Positions 18,553 to 27,794 of a DNA stretch of 64,000 nucleotides are shown piece after piece (position 1 is the first letter of the stretch; each line of letters begins with the position of its first letter). Below the pieces are notes generated by a model. That model was given only the letters and a program-made list of their open reading frames with translations, searched no databases and was not told where the DNA came from. The stretch is from Caldicoprobacter oshimai DSM 21659 (GTDB lineage: Bacteria; Bacillota; Clostridia; Caldicoprobacterales; Caldicoprobacteraceae). Position numbers and translations under genes: made by a program. The stretch is from the NCBI GenBank assembly GCA_000526435.1, contig JAGB01000002.1, positions 558,001 to 622,000 on the forward strand, given 5' to 3'.

Positions 18553-20178
18553 TCAATATCTCACGCAATTTCTCCCATCATTTTTTGCCCTGTACATCAT
18601 TGCATCAGCTCTCTTCACAATGGAATCCGCTGTATCACCCTCTTGGTATTCAACCACGCCAAAGCTGGCGGTCAGACTATCGTCGTTTCCCACTTTCAGC
18701 TGCATCAGTTTCTGGCGCAGTTCCTCGGCCAATTTCACCGCATCCTCCAGCTTGGTATTTGGAAGGAGGATTATAAACTCCTCACCGCCCCACCGTGCCA
18801 GAGTATCGGTTCTCCGTATTCGTCCCTTCACCATATCAACCGTGGCTTTCAGTATCAAGTCTCCCACTTGATGGCCAAAGGAATCATTGAAACTCTTAAA
18901 TCGGTCTATGTCAAACATTATGAGCGTAAAGCTTTCGCCGTATCGCTGCGCCCGCAAAATCTCCTCTTCAAGCTTTTTGGTAAAATATCGGAAATTATAC
19001 GCATTGGTCAGGGGATCGGTGATGGACATCTCGTAAAGCTGCCTCTCCATCTCTTTCTTTTCGGTTATATCATCCATTATGATTTGGGCGCCTTTTACCA
19101 TTCCATCCTTATTTAAAAGGGGTTTGATGTGAGTCCTGAGCCAGATGCTTTTTCCCGATTTTGATGTATAAGACTTTTCTACAGTCTGGGACAGGTTGTT
19201 TTCCATACACTCCTTTAATTTTTGCGACAGGCCTGCCTCGACAAGCAATGGAAATGTCAAGAAGTTTATACTACTGGTTTCCTCCACCCCCGGAGATCCG
19301 AGTATCTCCAGGGCTTTTTTGTTTATGTATACAATATTTCCCTCCACATCGCACTTCAATATACCAATGGGAGCCTCTTGTGCCAGCTCGACATACTGCT
19401 TCCTGCTCTCATCAAGTTCGTCCTCGACCTTTTTTCGTTCAGTGACATCAACCGCAAACATCATGCAGTATTGGGATCTCCTGTATTCAAAGAGCTGCAG
19501 GTATGCTTCTACATAATACAGCGAGCCATCCTTCCTTCTGTGAACAGTATTAAGCACCACCCGCTCCTGTTTGCCATGCATCAATCCTTTAATGATTTCT
19601 CTCAAGGTTTCAGTATCCAGCTGTGGATTTATATCAAAAATCGTCATTGCCTCAAGCTCACGATAGCTGTATCCCAAATTGCTTGTGGCGGCCCTGTTGA
19701 CCACCACAAACCTGAACGACTCCGGGTTAAATATATAGAGCTCATTTACGGAAGTTTCAAAAAGGCGTTCAAACATGGTGGCATACACGCTTGCTTCGTG
19801 CAGCCTCATAGCCATATCTATCGTGGAAAGCAGTGCAATCCTGTCGGTATCCTCGAGCACAAATCCATACGCTTTAACCCTTCTAATCTTCTCAATGATC
19901 TCCTTTGACGTGTTGGCGGTGAGAAATACAATTGGTACATCCTGCTGTTTCGATATGATATCCGCTGCCTCAATGCCATCCATTTCCCCGGCCAGCTCTA
20001 TGTCCATCAAGATCAAATCGGGAATTATACCCTCCTCTATCCGCTGTACCACTTCTTCTCCCGTAGGCACGACCTCTACTTCAAAGCCATTTTTAACCAA
20101 AAAATCGGCCACCATGGCAGCCGTCAGGCGGCTGTCCTCAACCAGCAGAATCCTCTTTTTTTCAAGTTTTTCGCTCAT
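18553..20178 (-). CDS. receiver-PAS-PAS-GGDEF diguanylate cyclase
   Basis: A 541-residue signalling protein. It has a CheY-like receiver (residues 8-125: LLVEDSRLT, the phosphoacceptor Asp in DLILMDIEL, LTAN), two PAS sensor domains (about 135-250 and 255-375), and a GGDEF domain (about 385-541: LTNAYNFRYFTKKLEEE, FDIDRFKSFNDSFGHQVGD, ARWGGEEF). The active-site GGEEF is intact and the inhibitory I-site RRTD lies five residues before it, so it should make c-di-GMP with product inhibition. Soluble, no membrane spans. It stands alone with its own terminator. Confidence 0.93.
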   Translation of the reverse strand: MSEKLEKKRILLVEDSRLTAAMVADFLVKNGFEVEVVPTGEEVVQRIEEGIIPDLILMDIELAGEMDGIEAADIISKQQDVPIVFLTANTSKEIIEKIRRVKAYGFVLEDTDRIALLSTIDMAMRLHEASVYATMFERLFETSVNELYIFNPESFRFVVVNRAATSNLGYSYRELEAMTIFDINPQLDTETLREIIKGLMHGKQERVVLNTVHRRKDGSLYYVEAYLQLFEYRRSQYCMMFAVDVTERKKVEDELDESRKQYVELAQEAPIGILKCDVEGNIVYINKKALEILGSPGVEETSSINFLTFPLLVEAGLSQKLKECMENNLSQTVEKSYTSKSGKSIWLRTHIKPLLNKDGMVKGAQIIMDDITEKKEMERQLYEMSITDPLTNAYNFRYFTKKLEEEILRAQRYGESFTLIMFDIDRFKSFNDSFGHQVGDLILKATVDMVKGRIRRTDTLARWGGEEFIILLPNTKLEDAVKLAEELRQKLMQLKVGNDDSLTASFGVVEYQEGDTADSIVKRADAMMYRAKNDGRNCVRY

Positions 20179-20482
20179 ATTCCAATTTCATCCCTTTGTA
20201 AAGTCAACAGATATTCCTCCTATAATCTAATCTCGCCTACTTAAAAAGTCAAGTACACAAAATCAATATGGATTATATACCCAAAACCTTACTATATATA
20301 GGTAAACCTCAGACAGCAATGTTAAACGCCGTATCGATGAGTTCAAAAACTCTGAAAATTTAAAGGCCGGCCCTAAAAGCCGGCCCACACAGCCAAAATA
20401 AAAGATAAGGAGCCGGAAAACGTCCTCTTAGCCCCTTATCTTTCATGCATCCAAGCGCTTCAGATATAAGCAAAACCTCTTA
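20179..20482. other. intergenic region with two hairpins
   Basis: It holds the GH31 terminator (20400-20453) and a second GC-rich hairpin just beyond it (AGGCCGGCCC / GGGCCGGCTT around 20364-20386), plus the upstream region of the receiver-GGDEF gene. No gene seen. Confidence 0.6.
20400..20453 (-). terminator. terminator of the GH31 gene
   Basis: On the minus strand, AAAGATAAGGGGC pairs with GCTCCTTATCTTT and is followed by TATTTTGG. A second GC hairpin follows about 15 bp further on. Confidence 0.8.
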
Positions 20483-22807
20483 TCATATTCGTACCCTTAT
20501 TTGGTCAGTCCCTTCCTCAGCCTTGATGCAAGTCCCCAATGAATCCTGAGAAGCCCTTATTCCCTTTATAACCTCCACCGGCGTGATGTTGCGCAGCAAT
20601 ACATTCCACGGCTTGGCAGCGTTATCCACGGTAACGGTGATGATATCGCCTTCTCTTTCGGCCCGCACGCGCATTTCAGCCTGGCCGTGGATGTTGGGAA
20701 CCTCTGCCTCCACGGCATTGCCATCATCCAGCTGGAAGATATGGAAGGTTACATTCTGGCTGTAATCATAATCGGGCCTTGTATCAACTGCACCCACAGC
20801 AACTATGGAATTGGGCCTTACCCATAGGGGTAAGCTCATATAATCGTATTTCTCCCTTATCCATCGTCCGCCATCCACTACCCGTCCATCTAGGAAGTGA
20901 GTCCATCGCCCCTCGGGGAGGTAATATTTGGCTATGCCCTTATCGTTGAATATGGGAGCCACCAGCAGAGCCCCGCCAAGCATGTACTGCAGGTCAAGAT
21001 AGCTGCACGTGGGGTCGTCTGGAAACTCGAGCAGCATGCTCCTCAGTACGGGAATTCCCTTTTGAGAAGCCTCGCAGGCCGCAGCATACAGGTAGGGCAT
21101 GAGCCTGCATTTCAGCTTTGTAAAGTGCCTGACCACATCCACTGCTTCCTCGTCAAACAGCCAGGGCACCCGGTAGGAGCTGCTGCCGTGCAGGCGGCTG
21201 TGGGAAGATAGAAGGCCGAAAGCCGCCCACCTCTTATACAGGTCCGGCGTGGCGGTGTGCTCAAAGCCGCTTATGTCGTGGCTCCAGAAGCCAAAGCCCG
21301 ACATCCCAAGGGATAGGCCTCCCCTCAAAGTCTCGGCCATTGACTCATAGCTCGCCGTGCAGTCGCCTCCCCAGTGAACCGGGAACTGCTGGCTCCCTGC
21401 CGTAGCCGACCTCGCAAACAGGCACGCTCCGCCTTTGCCGTACTTCTCCTCCAGCACCTCAAACACCGTCTTGTTGTATAGATAAGTATAATAGTTGTGC
21501 ATCTTTACCGGATCCGACCCATCGTAATACACCACATCGGTGGGTATCCTCTCGCCAAAATCGGTCTTGAAAGCGTCCACGCCCATATCAAGCAGGCGCC
21601 TCAGCTCGGCTTTAAACCATTCCCGTGCCTCGGGGTTGGTAAAGTCGACCAGAGCCATGCCGGCCTGCCACATATCCCACTGCCACACATCGCCATTGGG
21701 GCGCTTGAGCAGATACCCGTGCTTCATGCCCTCTTCAAACAGCCTGGAACGCTGGGCAATATATGGGTTGATCCACACGCATATCTTGAGCCCTTTTTCT
21801 TTTAGCCTCCGCAGCATACCCTCAGGGTCGGGGAATACCCTCTCATCCCATTCAAAGTTGCACCAATGAAACTCCTTCATCCAGAAACAGTCGAAGTGAA
21901 ACACATGGAGGGGGATATCCCTTTCAGCCATGCCATCGATAAAGCTGTTGACGGTCTTTTCATCATAGCTGGTGGTAAAGGAGGTAGTAAGCCACAGCCC
22001 AAACGACCAGGCCGGCGGAAGAGCCGGCTTGCCGGTAAGGTCGGTATACTTCTCAAGTACCTTCTTGGGTTCGGGGCCGTAGATTATGAAGTATTCGAGG
22101 TATTCGCCCGGCACGCTGAACTGCACGCGGCTTACCTTCTCGGAGGCTATTTCAAACGACACCTTCTCGGGATGGTTGACAAATACCCCGTACCCCTGAT
22201 TGGTCATGTAAAACGGGACATTCTTGTAGGCTATCTCGCTGCTGGTACCCCCGTCTTCGTTCCACATATCCACCGTTTGCCCGTTCTTTACAAAAGGAGT
22301 AAACCGCTCACCCAGCCCATATACGCATTCCCCAACTTTAAGCAGCAGCTGCTCGTGCACGTACGTCTCACCGCTGTCCATGACTATATAGCCCATATTC
22401 CTGAAGCTGCTCTCGGTGACCAACTCATCGTCTCGCCCCAGAAACTCCACCCGCCAGTCGCCCTGCTTTCTCACCCGTACCTTAAGCTGTCCCGAAATGA
22501 GCGAGGCGTATTCGTCACCATCCACGATCTCGACATTTACATCGCGCTTTTCGTTGATATTGAAAAACGGCGGCTTTTCAACCTTTCCCTTGTGATGGCA
22601 TATCTTTACTCTGATAACGTCCTCCATGGGCGAGCTGAACTCCACCGTAAAGAGCAGGCAATTCAGGGTATCGCCCCTGTGCCTTATGTGCCTGCAGGGA
22701 GCATACACTATGAGGGAATTGCCCTTTATTTCCACGTCATGTACCTCTGCGGGAAAAAAAGCCTTAAGCCCTTCGCGCATCTGCCAATAACCGTTTGTAA
22801 ACTTCAT
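20483..22807 (-). CDS. GH31 alpha-xylosidase (YicI type)
   Basis: Hydrolyses alpha-linked xylose from xyloglucan oligosaccharides (isoprimeverose-type substrates), inferred from similarity to E. coli YicI. The N-terminus MKFTNGYWQMREGLKAFFPAE is typical of that subgroup. In the catalytic barrel I see HFDCFWMKEFHWCNFEWD, the nucleophile Asp in GVDAFKTDFGERIP (about 410-420), and the acid/base Asp in HWGGDCTASYESMAETLR (about 480). The protein has 774 residues (YicI 772). ATG 22807 has GGAAAGGGTG upstream; the frame opens at 22828. No signal peptide, so it acts on imported oligosaccharides. AraD lies upstream on the same strand, consistent with pentose use. Confidence 0.92.
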   Translation of the reverse strand: MKFTNGYWQMREGLKAFFPAEVHDVEIKGNSLIVYAPCRHIRHRGDTLNCLLFTVEFSSPMEDVIRVKICHHKGKVEKPPFFNINEKRDVNVEIVDGDEYASLISGQLKVRVRKQGDWRVEFLGRDDELVTESSFRNMGYIVMDSGETYVHEQLLLKVGECVYGLGERFTPFVKNGQTVDMWNEDGGTSSEIAYKNVPFYMTNQGYGVFVNHPEKVSFEIASEKVSRVQFSVPGEYLEYFIIYGPEPKKVLEKYTDLTGKPALPPAWSFGLWLTTSFTTSYDEKTVNSFIDGMAERDIPLHVFHFDCFWMKEFHWCNFEWDERVFPDPEGMLRRLKEKGLKICVWINPYIAQRSRLFEEGMKHGYLLKRPNGDVWQWDMWQAGMALVDFTNPEAREWFKAELRRLLDMGVDAFKTDFGERIPTDVVYYDGSDPVKMHNYYTYLYNKTVFEVLEEKYGKGGACLFARSATAGSQQFPVHWGGDCTASYESMAETLRGGLSLGMSGFGFWSHDISGFEHTATPDLYKRWAAFGLLSSHSRLHGSSSYRVPWLFDEEAVDVVRHFTKLKCRLMPYLYAAACEASQKGIPVLRSMLLEFPDDPTCSYLDLQYMLGGALLVAPIFNDKGIAKYYLPEGRWTHFLDGRVVDGGRWIREKYDYMSLPLWVRPNSIVAVGAVDTRPDYDYSQNVTFHIFQLDDGNAVEAEVPNIHGQAEMRVRAEREGDIITVTVDNAAKPWNVLLRNITPVEVIKGIRASQDSLGTCIKAEEGTDQIRVRI

Positions 22808-23052
22808 CCAATCACCCTTTCCTCTCAAGAAGCTTTGTGTATTTATACCTGTTGAAAACTTCTTAAAAATCCGGCACTCTTCTTTTTAAAATATTGCCGA
22901 TAACACACAGAGTGGTTGACACACCCCTCGCTGATTTTAAAGCATTTTGAAGCTTAACCGAATACTTTCTTTAAAACCCTTATCCAACTGCCAAAATTCC
23001 GCTGTTGAGCCAACAAAGCGCCCTCTATCGGCTCTAGACAAGCCAAGCAGGC

Positions 23053-23748
23053 TTACTTCTGCCCATAATAGGCATTGGGCCCATGCTTGCGCAGAAAATG
23101 CTTATCAAGTAGCACCTGATCAATGGCCTTGACGTTGGGCGATAGAGCAAACGTGTGGAAAGCCAGCTTAGCCACCTCTTCCATCACCACAGCGTTGTGA
23201 ACCGCTTCATGAGGGTCTTTGCCCCAGCTGAAAGGCCCGTGGCTTTTAACCAGTACACCGGGCACATGCATGGGGTTTATACCCCTTGCCCTAAACGTTT
23301 CGACTATGACATTTCCGGTTTCGGCCTCATAGTCCCCCTGTATCTCTTCAGCCGCCATGTCACGGGTACAGGGTATCTCGCCGTAAAAATAATCGGCATG
23401 GGTGGTGCCCAGCGCAGGAATGCCTCTTCCCGCCTGCGCCCAGCTGGTAGCCCACGACGAGTGGGTATGTACCACACCTCCAATTTCGGGGAAAGCGCGA
23501 TACAGCACCAGATGAGTGGGAGTATCAGATGAAGGCCTGAGCTTTCCCTCCACTTGATTCCCATCAAGGTCCACCACAACCAGGTCTTCCAGCTTTAACT
23601 CTTCATAAGGGACACCGCTTGGCTTTATGACCACCAAGCCCTCTTCCCTGGATATGCCGCTGACATTGCCCCAGGTATATATAACCAGGCCTCGCCGGGG
23701 CAGCTCCAAATTGGCCTCGAGCACAGCCTCTTTAAGCCATTTAAGCAT
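23053..23748 (-). CDS. araD: L-ribulose-5-phosphate 4-epimerase
   Basis: Interconverts L-ribulose 5-phosphate and D-xylulose 5-phosphate, feeding arabinose into the pentose phosphate pathway. A class II aldolase fold of 231 residues: [10 protein letters not shown] (phosphate binding, about 26-35), [30 protein letters not shown] with the zinc histidines in HTHS (about 95-97), the third His near 171 (KSHGPFSWG), and the C-terminal HGPNAYYGQ typical of AraD. ATG 23748 has AAGGGGTG upstream. No araA or araB is adjacent. The related SgbE/UlaF activities cannot be excluded by sequence. Confidence 0.92.
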   Translation of the reverse strand: MLKWLKEAVLEANLELPRRGLVIYTWGNVSGISREEGLVVIKPSGVPYEELKLEDLVVVDLDGNQVEGKLRPSSDTPTHLVLYRAFPEIGGVVHTHSSWATSWAQAGRGIPALGTTHADYFYGEIPCTRDMAAEEIQGDYEAETGNVIVETFRARGINPMHVPGVLVKSHGPFSWGKDPHEAVHNAVVMEEVAKLAFHTFALSPNVKAIDQVLLDKHFLRKHGPNAYYGQK

Positions 23749-23883
23749 ATTAAAACATCACCCCTTCTTTATCCTCTAGTTCTAATCGATACAATTGAAA
23801 GCCCGTTGTTTCGTCAATACATTTCCCTCTTCCTTCAATCACTAATGCTTTACTGCTTCAACCAAAAACTCAATCAGCCTTAA

Positions 23884-24510
23884 TTATTCCCATGAATGAA
23901 AGACGGGCGTCATTTCCCTAAATTCAACATTTCCTCCACACATCTCCCTCAGCATACCGCAAAACTCGTCCCAGTCCACAGGAACGACAACCTGCATGGT
24001 GACTTTGTCGCTGTATTCCACCCAGACAACGTGTACGCCCTTCTGACGCAAGAAATACTCCACCTGTCCTATGTGAGCATAGTCTAAATATATAATGCCT
24101 CTGGGGCTCAATACCATACGCCTTGTCCCGGCCCTATCCAAGACCTCAGCAGCAGTTCTAGAATAAGCCCTGACCAGCCCATTGGCACCAAGCTTTATCC
24201 CGCCAAAATAGCGCGTTACCACCACCAATACATTTTTGAGTTCCCTGTTTTGTATCACCTGCAGTATAGGCATCCCGGCAGTGCCGCCGGGCTCGCCATC
24301 ATCGTTAAACCGTTGAACCAAAGCTTCCTGTCCTACTATATAGGCATAACAATGATGAGTGGCATCAGGAAACTCGGCCTTTACATCTTGAAGCCTTTCA
24401 AGGGCCTCACCCTCTGAACTTACATAGAATGCATCCCCTATGAATCTGGATTTCTGTATCACGATTTCATGCCGAGCTCTTTGCTTGATGGTGCAGTATT
24501 CCCTATTCAT
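23884..24510 (-). CDS. YigZ/IMPACT-family protein
   Basis: A 209-residue member of the UPF0029/YigZ family. The N-terminal IMPACT domain carries IQKSRFIGDAFYV, FPDATHHCYAY, RFNDDGEPGGTAGMPI (about 60-80) and VTRYFGGIKLGANGLVRAYS. The C-terminal DUF1949-like domain follows (about 135-200). The family's biochemical role in bacteria is not firmly established; links to translation regulation or proline peptide cleavage have been proposed. ATG 24510 is chosen by family alignment (MNREYCTIK); a TTG at 24525 also opens the frame. No clear ribosome site is seen, and a strong hairpin begins ten bases upstream. Confidence 0.88.
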   Translation of the reverse strand: MNREYCTIKQRARHEIVIQKSRFIGDAFYVSSEGEALERLQDVKAEFPDATHHCYAYIVGQEALVQRFNDDGEPGGTAGMPILQVIQNRELKNVLVVVTRYFGGIKLGANGLVRAYSRTAAEVLDRAGTRRMVLSPRGIIYLDYAHIGQVEYFLRQKGVHVVWVEYSDKVTMQVVVPVDWDEFCGMLREMCGGNVEFREMTPVFHSWE

Positions 24511-24519
24511 CATGTACGA

Positions 24520-24561
24520 GCGCAAGAGACCCTCTCTTCTTCAAGAGGGAGTCTCTTGCGC
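24520..24561. repeat. long hairpin in front of the YigZ-like gene
   Basis: GCGCAAGAGAC (24520-24530) and GTCTCTTGCGC (24551-24561) are perfect complements, extended inward by CCTCT/AGAGG. The only GAGAGG-like ribosome site for the YigZ gene lies inside it. It could be a terminator for the upstream epimerase gene or a translational control hairpin. Confidence 0.6.
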
Positions 24562-24774
24562 CTTTCCTCCCTTTCTGACACCAAAGTTTTTTACCCCTCT
24601 GCAAGTTTTAACCTGCTGTATACCTTATCCGCCGAAAGGCTTCTTACAACAAAGTAACCGCCCCTTACACCGGAAAATATCCCTTTCTCTTGCACATCGC
24701 ATTTTGCATAACGCCAGATGCCTCTCATCTTTGAATCCCCAGTATTACATCTACCGCCACCGGCTGCATCCCTT

Positions 24775-25536
24775 TTAAATTACACCCATATTCTTAAGAT
24801 TATCTATGCTCAGCTTAACGCTCTCCAACGGCGGCCTTTGGCACACATCCTGCTCAACTATTCCCCATTGAACCCCTATTTCCCTGGAGACCCTTATGAT
24901 GCCGGCAATATCGATGCAGCCCTCTCCCACCTCAGCAAAGGGCGGTTCCTGGCCCTTGATCATATCTTTGAGATGCACCATGGTAACGCGGCCCGATAAG
25001 CCCTTCAAATAATCAACAGGGTCGACGCCTGCATACTGGACCCAGAAGGTATCCACCTCAAGCTTGACCACATCGGCATCGGTGTTATCAATTAGGATAT
25101 CCAGCCCATACTTGCCATCAAACTTCTGAAATTCAAAGGCGTGGTTGTGATAGTGCAGGTTAAGACCCGCCTCTTTAATTTTCTTGCCCATGTCCTGCAA
25201 TTGTCTTGCAACGGCTATCCACGCTTCCTTGCTGTTCCGCCTGTTTTCAACAAGATAGGGTACTGTTATATCCTTAAGCCCGATCCCCAGCGCATAGGAA
25301 ATCTCGCCGTCCAAATCTTTCTCCAGCCTCTCTATTGCCACATGGCTGTTTACTGGAACTAAATTAAATTCTCTCAACGCATCCCTTAGCTCATCTGCTG
25401 GGAGTCCACCATACCCCGCAAACTCCACACCTTGATAACCGAGTTCAGCCACCTTTTTTAAAGTACCTATAAAGTCCTTTTCGGCCTCACTTCGCAGAGT
25501 ATACAACTGTAAAGCGATGGGCATTTTAACAGACAT
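24775..25536 (-). CDS. sugar phosphate isomerase/epimerase (xylose isomerase-like TIM barrel)
   Basis: A 253-residue AP-endonuclease-2/IolE-type TIM barrel: IALQLYTLRSEAEKDF at the start, GYQGVEFAGYGG, LHYHNHAFEF (about 140-150, metal-binding His and Glu), LEVDTFWVQYAGVDP (metal Asp/His region), and VHLKDM (about 200). The family epimerises or isomerises sugars and inositol derivatives with a divalent metal; the substrate cannot be told. ATG 25536 follows AAGGGTG at good spacing; GTG 25545 is less likely. Monocistronic or upstream of the YigZ gene. Confidence 0.85.
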   Translation of the reverse strand: MSVKMPIALQLYTLRSEAEKDFIGTLKKVAELGYQGVEFAGYGGLPADELRDALREFNLVPVNSHVAIERLEKDLDGEISYALGIGLKDITVPYLVENRRNSKEAWIAVARQLQDMGKKIKEAGLNLHYHNHAFEFQKFDGKYGLDILIDNTDADVVKLEVDTFWVQYAGVDPVDYLKGLSGRVTMVHLKDMIKGQEPPFAEVGEGCIDIAGIIRVSREIGVQWGIVEQDVCQRPPLESVKLSIDNLKNMGVI

Positions 25537-25854
25537 AATAAACACCCTTTCTTTATTTGATATGTACCTATGTTACATTATACCACAGTTCAAACTCTTT
25601 TGAATACGAATTTGGTCTTGAAATTAGATTTTCAATCCATTAAACTTAGAGCATGTATACTCAAGTAAACAGGTGCTGGTTTTAAAGCTTTTAATTTTGA
25701 CCAAAGGGGGACAACGTTGTAGTTATATGCTGGGCTACTCATAGCATATAAGCTTTGCTGGAGGATGTTTTATGTTCGAAGCGATGCCTAATATAAGGTG
25801 TCACCCGAATTAAACTGAAAAATTTTTAAAATTAAAAACAGGAGGGACCATATC
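25537..25854. other. icd upstream region
   Basis: A divergent promoter region. It holds a 9-bp inverted repeat TTATATGCT / AGCATATAA (25723-25731, 25743-25751), followed by a short frame with a strong ribosome site (25772-25813), then the icd ribosome site. No confident -35/-10 pair was identified. Confidence 0.4.
25772..25813 (+). CDS. possible 13-aa leader peptide upstream of icd
   Basis: ATG 25772 is preceded by GGAGG at eight bases. The peptide MFEAMPNIRCHPN ends at TAA 25811-25813, 41 bp before icd. A hairpin (25723-25751) lies just upstream. The strong ribosome site on such a short frame suggests a leader peptide or small protein, but no attenuation structure was found. Confidence 0.3.
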   Translation: MFEAMPNIRCHPN

Positions 25855-27066
25855 ATGAAGAGGGAAGAAATGATTCAAAGGGCAAAAGAGCATTTCGGGA
25901 AGCTCATTGAAGAGCAACTCGAAAGGATAGAGAGGATGAAGAGCCAACAGGACTTTATCGATTACAATAAGCTGCCCACAATAGTGATCGGTATAGTAGG
26001 CGGTGATGGCATTGGCCCATACATCACCTCTCAAGCTCAAAGGGTGCTGGAGTTCTTGCTTCAGGATGAGGTAAAAGCCGGCAAAGTAACGTTTAAAGTC
26101 ATAGATGGGTTGACCATCGAAAACCGCGCAAGGCATAACAAAGCCATCCCCGATGATGTATTGGAGCAGCTCAAACAGTGCCACGTAATACTCAAAGGCC
26201 CCACCACCACGCCAAGAGCGGGAGATCCATGGCCAAACATAGAAAGCGCAAATGTGGCCATGAGAAAAGAGCTTGACCTTTTCGCCAACGTGCGGCCTGT
26301 CAAGATACCCCAGGAGGGCATAAACTGGACCTTCTTCCGCGAGAACACCGAAGGTGCCTATGCTGTTGGCAACAAAGGCATTCACGTCAATGAAGACCTG
26401 GCCATAGACTTCACCATAACCACCTACGAAGGGTCATACAGGATCCTCAAAGCCGCTTTCGATTATGCCCGTAAGACCGGCTTAAACAGGGTAACGGTAG
26501 TGACAAAAGCCAACGTCGTCAAAACCACAGATGGAAAATTTCTAGAAGTAGCCCGAGAAGTGGCCAAAGAATATCCCGAAGTTGAATGGGATGACTGGTA
26601 CATCGATATCATGACTGCAAAGCTTTTGGACCCCAAACGCAGAACGCAGTTCAAGGTGATAGTTTTGCCCAATCTTTATGGGGATATACTGACCGACGAG
26701 GCCGCCGAACTGCAGGGAGGCGTAGGAACCGCCGGAAGCGCCAACATCGGGAAACGCTATGCCATGTTCGAGGCCATACACGGCTCTGCTCCGCGCATGG
26801 TGGAAGAGGGCCGTACCCAGTACGCCGACCCCAGCAGCATAATCCGCGCTGCAGGCATGCTTCTTGAACATATAGGCTATGGGGATAAAGCTAAAAAGCT
26901 GGACATGGCACTGGATATTTGCGGAACATACGAGAAAAAACTGGTCATAACCGGCAGGGATACGGGAGCCACAGGCGCCCAATTTGCCGATTACGTAATG
27001 GAAACGCTGTCTGATGAAAACCTGGAGAATCGCTGGGCAGAATATACAAATCTGCTCAAAGATTGA
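25855..27066 (+). CDS. icd: isocitrate dehydrogenase
   Basis: Oxidative decarboxylation of isocitrate to 2-oxoglutarate. A 403-residue member of the isocitrate/isopropylmalate dehydrogenase family. The substrate loop reads ESANVAMRKELDLFANVRP; Ser131 and Asn133 followed by Arg137 are the isocitrate-type residues, where isopropylmalate enzymes have a Leu-rich loop. Other motifs are FRENTEGAYAVG, the metal-binding NLYGDILTDEAAELQGGVG, and EAIHGSAPRM. Cofactor preference cannot be read safely. AGGAGGG precedes ATG 25855. It supplies 2-oxoglutarate for the glnA nitrogen cycle and lies near korAB, which acts on 2-oxoacids. Confidence 0.93.
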   Translation: MKREEMIQRAKEHFGKLIEEQLERIERMKSQQDFIDYNKLPTIVIGIVGGDGIGPYITSQAQRVLEFLLQDEVKAGKVTFKVIDGLTIENRARHNKAIPDDVLEQLKQCHVILKGPTTTPRAGDPWPNIESANVAMRKELDLFANVRPVKIPQEGINWTFFRENTEGAYAVGNKGIHVNEDLAIDFTITTYEGSYRILKAAFDYARKTGLNRVTVVTKANVVKTTDGKFLEVAREVAKEYPEVEWDDWYIDIMTAKLLDPKRRTQFKVIVLPNLYGDILTDEAAELQGGVGTAGSANIGKRYAMFEAIHGSAPRMVEEGRTQYADPSSIIRAAGMLLEHIGYGDKAKKLDMALDICGTYEKKLVITGRDTGATGAQFADYVMETLSDENLENRWAEYTNLLKD

Positions 27067-27097
27067 CATTTGACAGTCTCATGAATCCATTAAAAAA

Positions 27098-27134
27098 GCC
27101 AGGGCAAACAAGATTATAACAGCTTTGCCCTGGC
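27098..27134. terminator. bidirectional terminator between icd and ferritin-like gene
   Basis: GCCAGGGCAAA (27098-27108) pairs with TTTGCCCTGGC (27124-27134), with A6 on the left and an AT-rich right flank. The two genes are convergent. Confidence 0.88.
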
Positions 27135-27150
27135 GTAAATTTTATGCCAA

Positions 27151-27657
27151 TCACTCCAAAATAATTTTTATATCCCTCAAATTTTTATCCAGCAGCTCAA
27201 GGTATTTTTTGTAAAACATATCGCTGTGCTGCTTTTCCCATTCAGCCAAGTCGGTGAGCAGCTTTTTGACCTCAGGCTCGTCCACCGCCTGAGCTGCCTT
27301 GTTGTAGAAGTGCCAAAAGTCGGTCTCTATCAAATAGGCCATACGCATTACCGATACATCCGACACCCCTACATCCGCCTCTTGGAGCATATCGGAATTA
27401 TCTGCCAATATATGAGGGTCTCTGGCTTTAAAATTGTCATCCACCACCCATGAGATATCTATGGGAGCCTCTGTAAAGCCCAACTTATCATATTCCTTCT
27501 TTAAGGTGTCAAAGTGCTGCTTTTCAATTTCAATCAGCTCTTCAAAGATGCGCTTTGTCTCCTCCGAGACATCCTTCTCAGCATAAAACTCATAGAAATC
27601 CTTGGCGTTTTTCTCCATTCTCATGGCAAATTTCAATATCTTCCTGATCTTTTCCAT
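27151..27657 (-). CDS. ferritin-like diiron-domain protein
   Basis: A 168-residue four-helix protein with two copies of the ferritin-like E-x(6)-Y and E-x2-H pattern: MRMEKNAKDFYEFYAEKD and EELIEIEKQHFDTLKKEY in the first half, LIETDFWHFYNKAAQ and LTDLAEWEKQHSDMFYKKY in the second. This is the rubrerythrin-like erythrin domain without a C-terminal rubredoxin domain. The likely role is oxygen, peroxide or metal handling in an anaerobe; the exact activity is unknown. AGGAGG precedes ATG 27657. A perfect 14-bp direct repeat lies 36 bp upstream. Confidence 0.85.
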   Translation of the reverse strand: MEKIRKILKFAMRMEKNAKDFYEFYAEKDVSEETKRIFEELIEIEKQHFDTLKKEYDKLGFTEAPIDISWVVDDNFKARDPHILADNSDMLQEADVGVSDVSVMRMAYLIETDFWHFYNKAAQAVDEPEVKKLLTDLAEWEKQHSDMFYKKYLELLDKNLRDIKIILE

Positions 27658-27692
27658 AAAAATCCTCCTATTCGTATTATTAATTTTATGTT

Positions 27693-27720
27693 CTACTACT
27701 CTAATACTACTACTCTAATA
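27693..27720. repeat. two tandem 14-bp repeats
   Basis: CTACTACTCTAATA occurs twice head to tail (27693-27706, 27707-27720), upstream of the ferritin-like gene. It could be paired operator sites or simple repeat expansion. Confidence 0.7.
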
Positions 27721-27794
27721 CAAAATACCACACTGCGATAACAGTTGGGCTCTGCTATCATACGGCATTATACCATATCAGTCTTAAATAAATC

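Noticed and set aside
21866-22855. A 329-codon plus-strand frame opposite the GH31 gene
   Set aside because: Shadow frame caused by codon bias; the minus strand encodes a complete GH31 enzyme.
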